From NCBI GenBank assembly GCA_947396885.1, contig OX377205.1, positions 64,638,969 through 64,702,968 on the forward strand: a stretch of DNA of 64,000 bases, read 5' to 3'. The notes under the pieces were generated by a model. That model was not told the DNA's origin. It searched no databases and was given only the letters and a program-made list of their open reading frames with translations. This stretch comes from Heligmosomoides polygyrus polygyrus (Eukaryota > Nematoda > Chromadorea > Rhabditida > Heligmosomidae). Shown piece after piece: positions 11,678 to 23,400 of the stretch. The position numbers were made by a program, and so were the translations under genes. Numbering within the stretch: position 1 is the first letter of the stretch; each line of letters starts with the position of its first letter.

Positions 11678-11819
11678 ACTGTATCAGGCCTTGCTGCAAA
11701 TAAAAGCCTGAAAGCCGCAAGCCCTTGTCCATTGGTCATTCGCGACTACGTTACCTATACTATAAATCCGTCAATGCCGCAGTGTGTGTTTTCAGAGAAC
11801 TTTCAAGTATAGTTCTACC

Positions 11820-12110
11820 CGAATGAATATTCGAACATTCGAATTCGGACAATTCTATTCAAATTTTCTTATTCGAACGTTCGAAAGAAAGCGCGATTTT
11901 CGAGTGTGTTCGAATTTCAATGCCAAACAACGCGATTTTCGAGTGTGTTCGAATTTCAATGCCAAACAACGCGATTTTTGAGCGTATTCGAATTTGAATG
12001 CTCAAAAAAAAAACGCGAGTTTCGATTGTACTCGAATCTGATGTTCGAAACCCTCGTGTTGAATGCTCGAAACATTCGCTTTCGAACGTTCGATTGCTAC
12101 GAAATCTGAG
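11820..12110. repeat. TTCGAA-rich satellite with 39 bp units
   Basis: Units start CGCGATTTTCGAGTGTGTTC at 11892, 11931 and 11970 (period 39), with a diverged unit at 12014. Flanks are dense in ATTCGAA, CGTTCGAA and their palindromes. It begins about 140 bp after the protease stop. Confidence 0.85.
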
Positions 12111-12138
12111 TCCCAACGAAATAATTTTTTCCTAACCC

Positions 12139-12306
12139 GGGGCCGGTTTCATCAACTGCTTACGTAACGTTAGCGGAGAATTGTAAGCGAAAAGCTCAGA
12201 TAACGCGGCTTATCGCTCACCATATCACTTGATAAGCCGCGCTATCTGAGCTTTTCGCTTACAATTCTCCGTTAAAGTTACGTAAGTCGTTGATGAATCT
12301 GGCCCC
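12139..12306. mobile_element. palindromic MITE, GGGGCCGG family
   Basis: 168 bp, almost entirely a hairpin. It starts GGGGCCGGTTTCATCAAC and ends GATGAATCTGGCCCC. Arms contain GAATTGTAAGCGAAAAGCTC and its complement. No coding capacity. Related ends occur at 39365-39526 and 49793-49930. Confidence 0.85.
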
Positions 12307-12387
12307 TGATAACACACATCAGGGATTATAAGCGACAAGGGTCATGGTCAGTCAATAGTGGCAGGCCTTAACGGCCGATAATTTTAA

Positions 12388-12834
12388 ATGAGGGCTAGAG
12401 GGGTGGCGAAAGGCGAGATGTGTTATTCCGTCAATGTTTCGTACAAGATTGCTCACCGAGGCGCGAATATACAGTATAAAAGTAGGAAAAAGCAAAATAA
12501 AGAGAAATGGGGAAGCTGCCATTTATGGGAAAAATCTGATAATGTGGCCACGTTGAAGCGTCACGTTTTGCTGTCTATCCTCACAAATGCAGAACCTTCA
12601 TTCTCTACGCTGAAAACAGCAAGCTTCCGTGACTGTCACTGGAGCAGCGGAGAGTTTAGAAGATACGGGCAGAACATCAGCTACCATCGCAATCAGAAGT
12701 CTATTTGCCTAAAATTTGAATTTTGTAACGTTTACAACGGGTTCGAGCCAACTGTTTCCGGCAATGCCACAACGTTAGCCAAACCAAAAGGAACTTCATG
12801 GATTGGACGATACAATTTGTCCCAGGGTGGGTGA
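12388..12834 (+). other. 148-codon open frame, unknown
   Basis: Open from 12388 to 12834 between a MITE and a satellite block. It contains KWGSCHLWEKSDNVATLKRH, loosely like a single zinc finger of a transposase, but there is no second cysteine spacing that convinces. Codon use is not like the zfh-2 exons. Could be a transposon relic or chance. Confidence 0.2.
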
Positions 12835-12979
12835 TCTTATCCATACATTAGCGAAGCGAAAGTCATCAAGCGAGGCGGGCAAGTGCGAAGCCCACGTACA
12901 GATCGGTCAAGGCACTCGTCAACAATATATTTGCTTTGATAAAATGATCCTTCCTCCCAAAGCCTCAGCTGCGCCCGAT

Positions 12980-13135
12980 TGGATATTCGAACATTCGAAT
13001 TCGAGCGCTCGAAAAAACGCGATTTTCGAACTATTCGGATTTGAATGCTCGAAAAATCGCGTTTTTCGAACATATTCGATTTTTCAATATTCGAAAATCG
13101 TCGCTATTCGAATATATTCGGTTATTCGAAATTTT
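12980..13135. repeat. second TTCGAA-rich repeat block
   Basis: Same motifs as 11820-12110 (GGATATTCGAACATTCGAAT, CGCGATTTTCGAAC, ATTTGAATGCTCGAAAAA) without exact periodicity. The two blocks bracket an unknown 148-codon frame and a MITE. Confidence 0.75.
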
Positions 13136-14286
13136 TGGGAAAGCACAACTATAGCTTCAAGTCGTCTGCTAGACGGAGGTTCATCTGTAACGCACAATTC
13201 TTTCAAAAAATTGTTTATAAAACAAACGTCTATCAACATGACGATCAAAACGGATCCGAGATGCTAAGGTCAGTAATAGCTTTCGTGGTTTGGAGAGTTA
13301 AAGCCTAATTAAAGTATGAACGAACGGGGTCCCACAGCCCTGCTTGAGAAGATAGTGTGCACCGCAAAAAGAGGCGGGCACACTTACACACATGCACGGG
13401 CTTGAGGACGTTGGCATGGGACTCGGCAAACACAATCACAAAGGATGAACCGGATACCGCGGGGCTCCTTATAAAATCTATCATCAAATATATAGTATGT
13501 ACTGATAACAACACTTATTATATGAAAAACATCAATCAAATACATAACGACTATTAGTCCTTAGAATCACCTCTACTAAGTGTGACTCTTACTCACCAAG
13601 GCATGCTAGGATTGTTATTGCTAAGGGACGATTGAGTGGTAAAGGATAAGGTAACGACGTACAAGTTCAGATGCAGTTACTGTACATTACATGGATATCG
13701 ATTGGCAGGACGTCAAGGAAATTTCGCCGCGCGTTGCTTGCCAGCGTGCCGATCAATAACTATGCAATACGCGCGACATGCCAGCAAACCCTAAGCGCTA
13801 CCCTCGGCATGAAAGTGCAAAATAAGATGGAGCCAGATATATAAACACATACATAAAGCGCACACGGATGCGATACTCTTCTATAGCACTACAGTAATCA
13901 CAAAAAAGCAATGGTGACGTATGTGTGACTCTAGGCGAGCAACATAAGAGATCTGATCACAGATTTTCACGGACTTAAGGGCTATATCATAGTGGTACAG
14001 AGTATGTGGTGGACACAACTTGCGAACGACGACATGGTGGCAAAGTGTATCGATCTGGCAACAAACGAGAGATGACTGTAATTCTCCACGATTCAAAGCA
14101 GTAAATAATTCGATCAACTGTTGATCAGTCAGTCAGGCAATCAATAGCAGCAACAACTGCAACGCCGTATACGATGTATTATGTTCTCTAGTCTAGAAGT
14201 ACGCTTGGAGTAAGACGGACGAGAATAAGTAGAAGCGCTGGAACCGAAAGTGGCTCCGCCAAAGGTGGACAGCATGCAGCCAAGGA

Positions 14287-14436
14287 TCACTCCGCTGGCG
14301 CTGGAGCGTTGCTGGAGATGTTCTGCACGTTGGCGCGGTGCTCGGCGCTCTCGCAGTGAGCCCGATACTCAGCCTGCGTACCCATTTTGTTCGAGCACAC
14401 CGTACACTCGTAGTGGATCTGCACCAGAGTAAAGAT
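14287..14436 (-). CDS. zfh-2: zfh-2 terminal exon with finger 9 and stop
   Basis: [19 protein letters not shown] then [20 protein letters not shown] gives a final C2H2 finger (x5 between histidines). It ends [11 protein letters not shown] and TGA (plus 14287-14289). The acceptor could be TTCCAG at 14437-14442 (used here) or GTGCAG at 14419-14424; both keep the frame. No clear AATAAA was found downstream on this strand. Confidence 0.9.
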   Translation of the reverse strand: MFTLVQIHYECTVCSNKMGTQAEYRAHCESAEHRANVQNISSNAPAPAE

Positions 14437-17400
14437 CTGGAAGCGAATTCTTCAAGCTTAAGTGCGTGCTGCTCTGTTTGGAGAGCATGTCCCTACTGAC
14501 GATAAAGATGAAAACGGAAACCAATAAAGTGCGCCGCGAATTCGACCTCTGCGACGGGTCGTGTACGACTTTGAATGTGCATTCAGCCTTCACTACAACT
14601 TTCGAGAAAAACTGGTGAAGATGACCACGTTAGAGCGGCAGAAAACATGCTGGTAGACCTAACATCGACATTAAAGATAGTATGTGTTGAGGCAAATGAG
14701 CAGATAGCTGCAAATCCTCCTAAGAAGCTAATGGCAAGATGGGAGCATGTTCAGCCCAATCAGAAGGGCGACATGTGTATGGTGGGCACAATTTCTAACG
14801 GTACATGTCCGGAAAGCAATGTCAAGTTCACGATGTCTCCGAAGCCTCGAAAGAAAGCGAGATCAGCAATCAACGCTACACTGAAAAGCATTTAATTCTG
14901 CCGTAGGGGAACGTTTGCAGCGCAATGAGGTGAAGCTACCGTTCTTACACGCATCGCGAGCCGATTAATAATTCGTTTCGTGTCCTGGTCATCCCCACCC
15001 CTTGATTGCTACGAAGCTGCTCAAATGCACCAGGTATGTCTGAGAATAAGAAAAAACAACACTTTTGCATTCAATGACCTTCTCAAGTCGTTGAGTAGGA
15101 TAAACTTGGACTGAAATCGCATCTCTCACATCCCATAGAAGTGGAATACGTGGCGCATACTGCAAAAGGGTCGACAAATGCTGAGGGTTACCCTTCATCC
15201 ATTGTCCATTCTTCGATACGCGCTGAGTACTCTATTTCTAGAGGAACTCACGAATGTTCGACTTTTATGTCAATAGGCGACTCCCGCCAATTAACAAATT
15301 AGGGTTTCTTCTCATCATTATAAGTTCAGGAAACCTCGGAAGAGTAAACAAACCTGGTAAGCCCCTATGGGAATCTGTGACCCACTATTCACGATGAAGG
15401 GAGTGTCAATACCTCTCGTCAATTTAGAATTAGACTACGCTTGAAAGCCACTACTTCTGCCGTCTTGATGGTATTCTCAAATCAACATGACGAAGGAGGC
15501 TGAAGGCGATGAGCGAACTCACCGCGTCTGTCCCCTGGCAAACCGTTCGTTGATGGTTCTTTAGAAGCGCCTCCTGTTGGAAAACGTTCGTGCAGGACGT
15601 GCAAGCCCAGCCGACCTGGAATGATGAGGCGAATATTGTTGCGACATACTTTGGTACAAAGGATTTGATTTTTGCATGGGAAACTTGTTATTCTGGGAGC
15701 CTGAATGGGAGCTTGAAGGACTGGCTAGGGACACTGGAGCGTGGTAGAAGGGGTTTCGAAAAAACAAATCGGATTCGTACCTCGACTTCCTTGTGACAAA
15801 GAGTTCGAGCATCATCAGCGTCCAATTTCTGCCGCAACTCGTCAACACTGAGCCCGTCTTGGGTGAACCTAAGGAAACAATCAACTAAAGAATTCCGCAA
15901 CTCCTGTTGAATGAAAATCACTAGCAAAATATAGAAACGAAAATCAGTCACAGTCCAAAAATGAGAACTTAAGGACAAAATGACTTCAAAACATCATTCG
16001 CAGAGCAAAGCTCCATTCTCAGAGTTGAAGGTGAGGAAATGGGGAGGTCGTGGACTTACACCACTTGACTTTTTGACATACTACGTATTCTGCGAATTTC
16101 AGTACAACTAGTTGTTTGCTAATTGATGTTATGCTGCTTCGCCCAAACTGCTTGATCGTGGGGTCAGTTAAATGCAGTGAGATTTTCAGTGTCACATAAA
16201 GGCCATGAAACTAAAAAGCTGGCTGGTTACAGGTCGCTAGACTTTCTTATCAAATATGCGTGCACGTGCGTTAGGTGGTATGGTTGCTAAATATCGCTGT
16301 GCAGTTATACGCACCCCTCGCCGAGCACTCTACAGAAATAAGCAAGCTGGAAAGGAAGTACTCAATAACATAAATGAATTACATTTACGGTATCTGTTCG
16401 CCTATACCATCCACTTGAACGACTCACCGAGATGCGGAAAGACCACTAGTGATGTCGGATTTGATTCGAAGCTTCACCGATTCAGGAATCTGCAGCATTG
16501 TCACCGGCGTGCCGAACATTGTGGGATCGTAAACTAAGGGAAGCGCTGAAATCAGTTATGCAGTAGAACTCCTTGGGATCATTTGTGCGAAACGAAAGGG
16601 TCGTACCTCCTGGCATCATTCCATTCATGAAACTGAAAGGAAACCCGTTTAGATTAAGGCTGCCCAGTTGTGACGGCACTGCGACTTTGCTCGACCTGGA
16701 AAGAGGACACGTTCCCTGGTGACCGGACGATTCTGTTGCTGCGGCTCACCTGGCAGCTGGTGGTCGTCGCTCGCCGCCGTTCTCAGCGGGAAACGCAGTC
16801 GACGGCGTGTCGGCAGCCGACTGGGCGACGTCGGTTCGGAGTTGGCCCTTCAGGTTGTTCAGATGCTGCAGCGAGAACAGGTGATCTTGAAGCGTCACTC
16901 GGCCGCTGTACTCGACGAGACACAACGAGCATGAGGTCGCCGCCGTGCGGTTCACCTCCTCTTCGCCTGAAGCGAGGTGGTACGTTGAAAACTGATATAC
17001 TACAGCTGCGCGTGATAGCGCAGTCGGAAGAAGCGCAGGAAGTCACGTGCACCCCGATTCAAGGTTCTCGGTTCGTATACCGCGCAGACCAGTAGAGTCT
17101 TTCACCCCTCCTGGGTGTACGAATTAGTGCCAGGCGTGTCTGGACAAGATGCTTGTGCATGCCAGACACCGCAAGTGTATAGACCAAATACGCAACCAAA
17201 TAGCCTTCACGATATGCGCCAAAAGCAGAATGCGTCATGCATTTCACTCCAGATTCCAAAGGGATTGATTAACGTATTCCAGCATCCTTTTATAATGGAG
17301 CTAGCAATTACTACAGTACCTGTGGCAGATCTGGTCTTGCGCTCCTTGGCCCGTGCATTCTGGAACCATACTTGTACGACGCGCTTGTGCAGACCAATCT

Positions 17401-20400
17401 CACGTCCCAGAGCCTCGCATTCCGTCATCGACGGCGTCTTGTAGTCGCCGAACACGCTCTTCATCACCTGAAAGCGACCGCTCTTAGAGTGGTGGAACGG
17501 ACTCAAAGTCCAGGCAGTGTAAAAGGTTCGTAGCACAGCATTAAGCGCAATAGGGGTTTGAAGCGGTGTAAGGGGGTGTAAAAAATACGTCGAGTTTGGC
17601 CTCACGAGGTCGCACACGTCCGCTGAAATTTCAATAATAAGGAACGGTGCCATAAATTTACACTCCTTACAGGGATAAATTGCCTTTCCCCTGACATGGA
17701 TTCTTGAACAGATTATTTTCTAAGGAACCGTCTACTTACGTCTCGCAGGAATTTGCCAAAAAGAAACACTCGGAGTGAGATTCTCCTTCAAACACTACCT
17801 TCTTCGCTAATCAGTCATGTGACATTCCTCGACCGTGTCAGCGCTGGCTTTGTTCTAAGCTTTTATGAAGAAGCCGCGCACATACCCGCTTGGTAGACAG
17901 TCAGTAACTGATGTTTTTTTGAGCTTCAGCAGCAGGATGTTACGTCAGGTGTGTTGATGCAGTCTCCGTATAGGTTTAGAAAGGGCAGCGGCACTATAGA
18001 TAACAGTGTCACAACTAATAATAACCGTGAGGCTTTTTCAGACACAGTAACTGAAAGGATGGCACGGCTCAATTGTTTCACCAATGTGTCCATTTGGAAA
18101 GGTTAATGTTCGATTAAACGTAGGACTGAACGACTGGTAGCTTGCTGTTGTGCTTTATCGCACGTTCTCTGGAATCTATTTCGCGTAGGGCAGGGTAAGC
18201 AAATTAAACCGCGTCTCTACCGCACACAGCTTCCCTGACGTCCACGTTTGGCAAAGGGCGATGAACTACAGCGTCTCTGGAGCGACATGTGCTAGACAAC
18301 CCAAAGTGCACTACAACACACGAGTTGAGGTGAATTACCCAACGGAAGTTACGGTTGGAAGGACGTTGATCGCAGGGTCACCAACGCTTCATGGAACGCT
18401 TTGTTCGATGCACCTCGGCAGCCTGCCGGGAATATGAAGAGCTGGAGGGAATGCTCTACGCCATAATTTGACTGAACGCAACAACCGAACAGACAGAGTT
18501 GCTGATGGTGTAATGGCGTGGAGTACTCCCGCCCGGTTAGCAGGAAGCGCTGGAAGTGCGGGTTCGAGTCTCGCCTGGCGCTGCAGTTTTGAAATGTTTT
18601 CATTGTTGAAGCTTGCCAACGCTAATGTGCCTAACGTAAAATCGAGGGCCACTCCTGCTGATCGTTTGCGGAATGAGCCAGCAGTCTTCTTTCGCAAGCT
18701 ATCTGATTGAGCTGCCTACTAAGACCGTTACCGAGTTTATTCTGCTTGCACTTCGACCTTCGACCAGATCTGTAGAACGTGGGTAGCTTTATAGCAGCCG
18801 TCTGGCTACAAGGAAACGCAAGGCTGCGTAATTCTGTTGCTGCACCAGCAGTCTTCATCAATTACTGATTTCAGGACGAATATAAACGATCCTGCTACTA
18901 TTCCTTGGTTCTCATTATTTAACATCGTCCTCATTGTCCTAACTAATCTCCGACGAATATATTTCTCTTTCGGCCGTGTCAATATTTTGGGAATTTGGTC
19001 TGAGGGGTTGGGGTATTAAGAATCATCAGCAAACTCACATGAACTTGAGTGGGAGTGAGATGAGTACGGTAGCGTTTGTTGCTGGTCGGTGATCGGGACT
19101 GCGATGAGCCGCTGGCGAAAGAGCTCGGATTTTCCTCAATGAACTCGTTTGGGTCGTCATCGGACTGACCAAGGAATGGTGACATCGACAGTGTGTCCCG
19201 CCTGGAACTGAACCCTTGAAGACTTGCTCGCGGCCACCGCAACCTCACTATGACTTACTCCTGCGCGGAGCTACTCAGGTCGAGCACACCCGCCAGATCT
19301 TTGGTGTCCGCATTTGTGGGGGGAATGAGCACGGGAACCTGAACGATGGAAGTATTCGGTCGGAGGTCGAGCGATGATGGCGAAGACGACGACGTCACGA
19401 CGCTTACGTCTTCGGCATTCGGCAGCAGATCGATGTCGACCGGTGTCAGACAGTGCTGCTGCGGATGCCGGGCTGGTATGTGCTCCTGAAGCGTTTGCCG
19501 ACTGCGGAACAATAGCCCACAGAACGGGCACCGCTTGTGAAACGCCGACGGAGAGGTGTTCGCAGATTCACACTGCAAAAGATCGCGTAAGGAACGTCCA
19601 CAACTTACAGATGCCCTCTCTATAGACCTACCAGTTTCAGGAGCGTTTCAGTGCTGGATCTGCTTGCTCCCAGGAGCTTCGCCAGGTCGGCCGGTTTAGC
19701 ATCGCTTATGCTAGCGAGAGCGGTCTGCTGGATGAGCTGCGCCTTTTCTTCGTCAGTCAGGGACTCTTCAACCACCTTAATGCCGCAAATGTGCTCCTCA
19801 GCTCGACGCTTGCAGTCAGTCTACCTTATGCCAAAGGCAGCTCGGACGCATGGTGGCACGCTGCCGTTTTGGTGCAGCCGATACAAAAGGAAGCTGTTTC
19901 CTTACCTTGTTATCATTCGCTTGTGCCTGGCAATCATCCTTGTAGCATTTCTTCTGCTGATGTTGAATAAGCTCATAGTAACGTTGGAAGACTAGACTGC
20001 ATCTAGAAAGAAAACCATGAACGAGCTATTTCGACTAAATCCAAATTATAGGCCTCATAATATCTGCACATCAAGCTTAGCGACTGACTGTAAGCATACG
20101 AAGTGGGATGGGCCCGTTCAAGAGCAACCAGTGTGGAGAACATTTACTGAGGGGATTAGATGGAGTGGTTCAGACCGGAGCGCATAGCCTGTATCCTCAA
20201 TTCGTAAACGAACGGCAGGCATCTGAGGCATTGTCTTGGAGTTCAACGACGGGGTCTGGTAACGATTGAATCAGAGATTCTTCCACATTTCACGAAGAGC
20301 AGATCACAGTCTAGGCATCCACTCTAAGCCGGAATAGAACCCACAGCATTTCATTTAAATGTTCAAAACATGCTATATGCAGTAGACACGTTCCAATACC

Positions 20401-23400
20401 TAAGCGTAAAGGTCTTAGCCCAGAGGTGAAGCGTGAAGCTTCCCGAAGGTACAGAAGGCCATAGTTGGCCTGCCGCTGTGAGACGTAAGGAGTGGAAACT
20501 GTTATAGCCATAACTAGTCTGCTCATGAGGTGACTGCAGGCGCACACAACCGAGCTGAATCGCAAGTACAACGAAAAGCGATTGGCCTGTTTCGAAAGGA
20601 TTTGGTCTCTAACACACAGAGAGAGAAATAGAAAGAGAAAGGTGGGTAAGATATGAATTGGTTTAAATGCACATATCCCGCCAGGTTTTACTATTAGGTT
20701 AAGTCATAAGTTTTGCAACAAAATTTGTCTTCCAGCAGCATAAGATTATACCACAACGAAAAAATGATTAACCTAAACGAAGTAATTGCCGTTATTCTCA
20801 GTGAGTTTCTCCCGTTTTCATGCACTGAGTGGATTAGATCTCTGTAGAATTTGGTCGTTTTCGACCTGAAGTAGTCGTGTACTATCGCCGTGACCTCATT
20901 GAGTTCGCCGAAGCGCCTACCATGGAGGAAGTGATCCCTCGACGGAAGTAGATGGCGGTCACACGGCGCAATCTCCGGAGTGTATGGTGGTTGCTTGATT
21001 TCGCTCATGCCCAATTCCTAAATTTCTTGCCAGCGTCTGAAGTGCCGTTAGCGATCGGCCATTGCCCTGGTGGTAGAAACATTGGCTCGCATCGAATTCT
21101 TCCTCCACTAATCTTCGCTGGATCTAGTCGAGTTGTTGGCAAAAGCGAGCGTCGAGGATAGTTTGAATACGTGGGGCAGTACCTGGTGCACAGGACCACT
21201 ACACAACCACCAAACCACAGCAGGACCTTCCTTCGGTGGAGCTCCTGTTTTGACGTCAGAACCCCGGCTCGTTGTGTTCCAGCTATTGCTCTCCGACTTT
21301 GCAGACACATCCTCTTTTCATCACTGGTAAGGATTCGATCCAGCCCCCTTCGCTTGAGCCGGTGCAGGATCTCTCGGAAGTCGGAAGCACAGCGATTTAC
21401 TTGGGTTTCCGTCAACGCATGAGGCACACGCGAAGGCGATTTTGGCGACATTCCAATCTACTGCAACCGACGAGCGTGGTTCATTGGGAGGTGTGGAGAT
21501 TCGCGCTCAGTCCTAGTGTGGTTCGATAAGAATTCGACTTGACGGATTGGTGCAGGCGAACTTTGTTTACTGCAGTTGATCTTTCTGGGAGTGGTTTGTC
21601 TTTGTTGCTATTCTGGGCGGAAACGAACTTCTGATACCATCTCCAATAATTTATTCGGTTGAGGAGTGAACTTGCCGGTGATTTCTTAAATGTGCTTGAC
21701 TCCCTTTGCTGGGTTACTCCCGATCTTGAACTAATTGAAAATGAAATCAAACACTTTTTCACTTTGAGTGGTCTTCGTTCTAGAAAACAAACCTTTCAAA
21801 CAACGCAAGGAAAATTAGCTATTCGCAACTCAAAGTGATCGCTAGAAAACGAGCTTTCAAACAAAATATAATCCTTTAACGGGTTTGCTCTGACTTTCAG
21901 AAAAAACACAAATGTTGCAAAATTTATGACTCAACCTAATATTATATCATATTATTATATTATTTTCATATTTCATTATTAAAATTCATGCCTCAGTAAT
22001 TATAAATCTTCGCAGCTTACGAGGGAAGGATACCAGGTCAGGTCGCCATATCACTTTGAGGTGGGATGTGTGATGTATCCGGGAAGCGGCTTCGAACGTT
22101 GATTCCAATTATGCGTTTCATGTCTGCTATGGACAACTGGGAACGGAGTTGTGGACCTTTCTACCCAGCAAGCGCAGAGGTTGAGCCCAAGTATGCTGGA
22201 ACCAGCGCAAGGCTTGCTAGGATTTATTCTTGTCTAGGTGGATGAGGCAGTTTTGTACCCCTCTCTACTGGAAGCAGCGGTCGCCAGCTCTCAACTATGA
22301 GGACTACATTTCGACGCATTTCGTCTCCAGAGCCTTTTCGCCTAAATGGCTAATAATTACAAGTGGCACTGACCGCTCATCCTATGAACGGATGGTGGTG
22401 GGCACATGATAATCGATTTCGTCCAAATCTCGCCCAGAAAGGTTTTTTAAGGCGCTGATCGTAAATGCATAAATGATCTTCATTGCGATTAATCTGGTCA
22501 TCATTATTATTATTGCTCCTATTGTTGTTGTGTTTCTTCTGCATTTTCTAACCCTTCTGCCTTAGGAACATATCTTGTGTAATTGCTTTATGGCACACTC
22601 CCTGTAGTGTATTAAATAAATAAATAAATAATCATTCACGTGAGGTTCGTTTTTAAACTTTTGATTACTTGCGGTGTGTTAGGATAGGTATGGTTGAGTA
22701 CGGGCCGCTCAAAAGGTTCAGCCACACTTACGGCAAACAGTATTTTGATTAAGGTGGGTTGCCGTATGTGTGGCTGAGCCTGTTGAAATTTTAAAGAAAG
22801 ACCTTACACAAGTGATCAGCGCCTTAAATAACTTTTCTGGGCTATTGTTACGTGAGAAAGCTTTTCCATCTCTGGCGTCGTGAAAGTACGATAGTACCTA
22901 TGAATCAAGTCTCCTTTCCGGCGGCCTTTCGGTGTAATCTTATGAACATAGTGTTTTAGTGGCTTTTTTATGCAGTGCAAAGATCCTGCATCACAGGGGA
23001 GTCGTACCACAAACCACTCCGTCTCATTACAGCTCTCTACCCACTGTGCCACCACTGCTCGGCCTGTTGCTGTTTCCAGCCTACTGGAGCTCGCCGTCCT
23101 GTGATTGGAGGACTCCGCAGGGAGACGGCCAAGGAAGCAAACTGAAAACGGCCCGCAGCTGCATTCCCAGATGCGACTACCAGAGCTTGAACACATATTT
23201 GAAATCAGTGTTCGAAGTCGCATCCACAGATGCACATCTAATCTCAAAGCTCCACCAGGTATTCCTCTCTAGTTAGGCGTAAAGACCAAACAGTGATCAG
23301 GCAGACTAAGCGCATACCTCTTGCACTGAAAGTTACAACCCGGTGTACGCACAAATCGATCCGAATTCTCGTGATTCGGCTGGTTCTCATAGATTTTCCG

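Larger units (their letters stand above)
12311..14286. other. intergenic space between the two convergent genes
   Basis: The protease (plus) and zfh-2 (minus) converge here. Besides a satellite block and an unknown frame there is nothing recognisable. The zfh-2 3' UTR must lie just below 14287. Confidence 0.5.

Noticed and set aside
18499..18596. A functional tRNA gene
   Set aside because: The T-arm is good but the acceptor and anticodon stems do not close, and several similar copies exist, so a tRNA-derived repeat is more likely.
22816..23247. 143-codon minus frame as an exon after homeodomain 2
   Set aside because: It contains a tRNA-like SINE and no ZFHX-like sequence.
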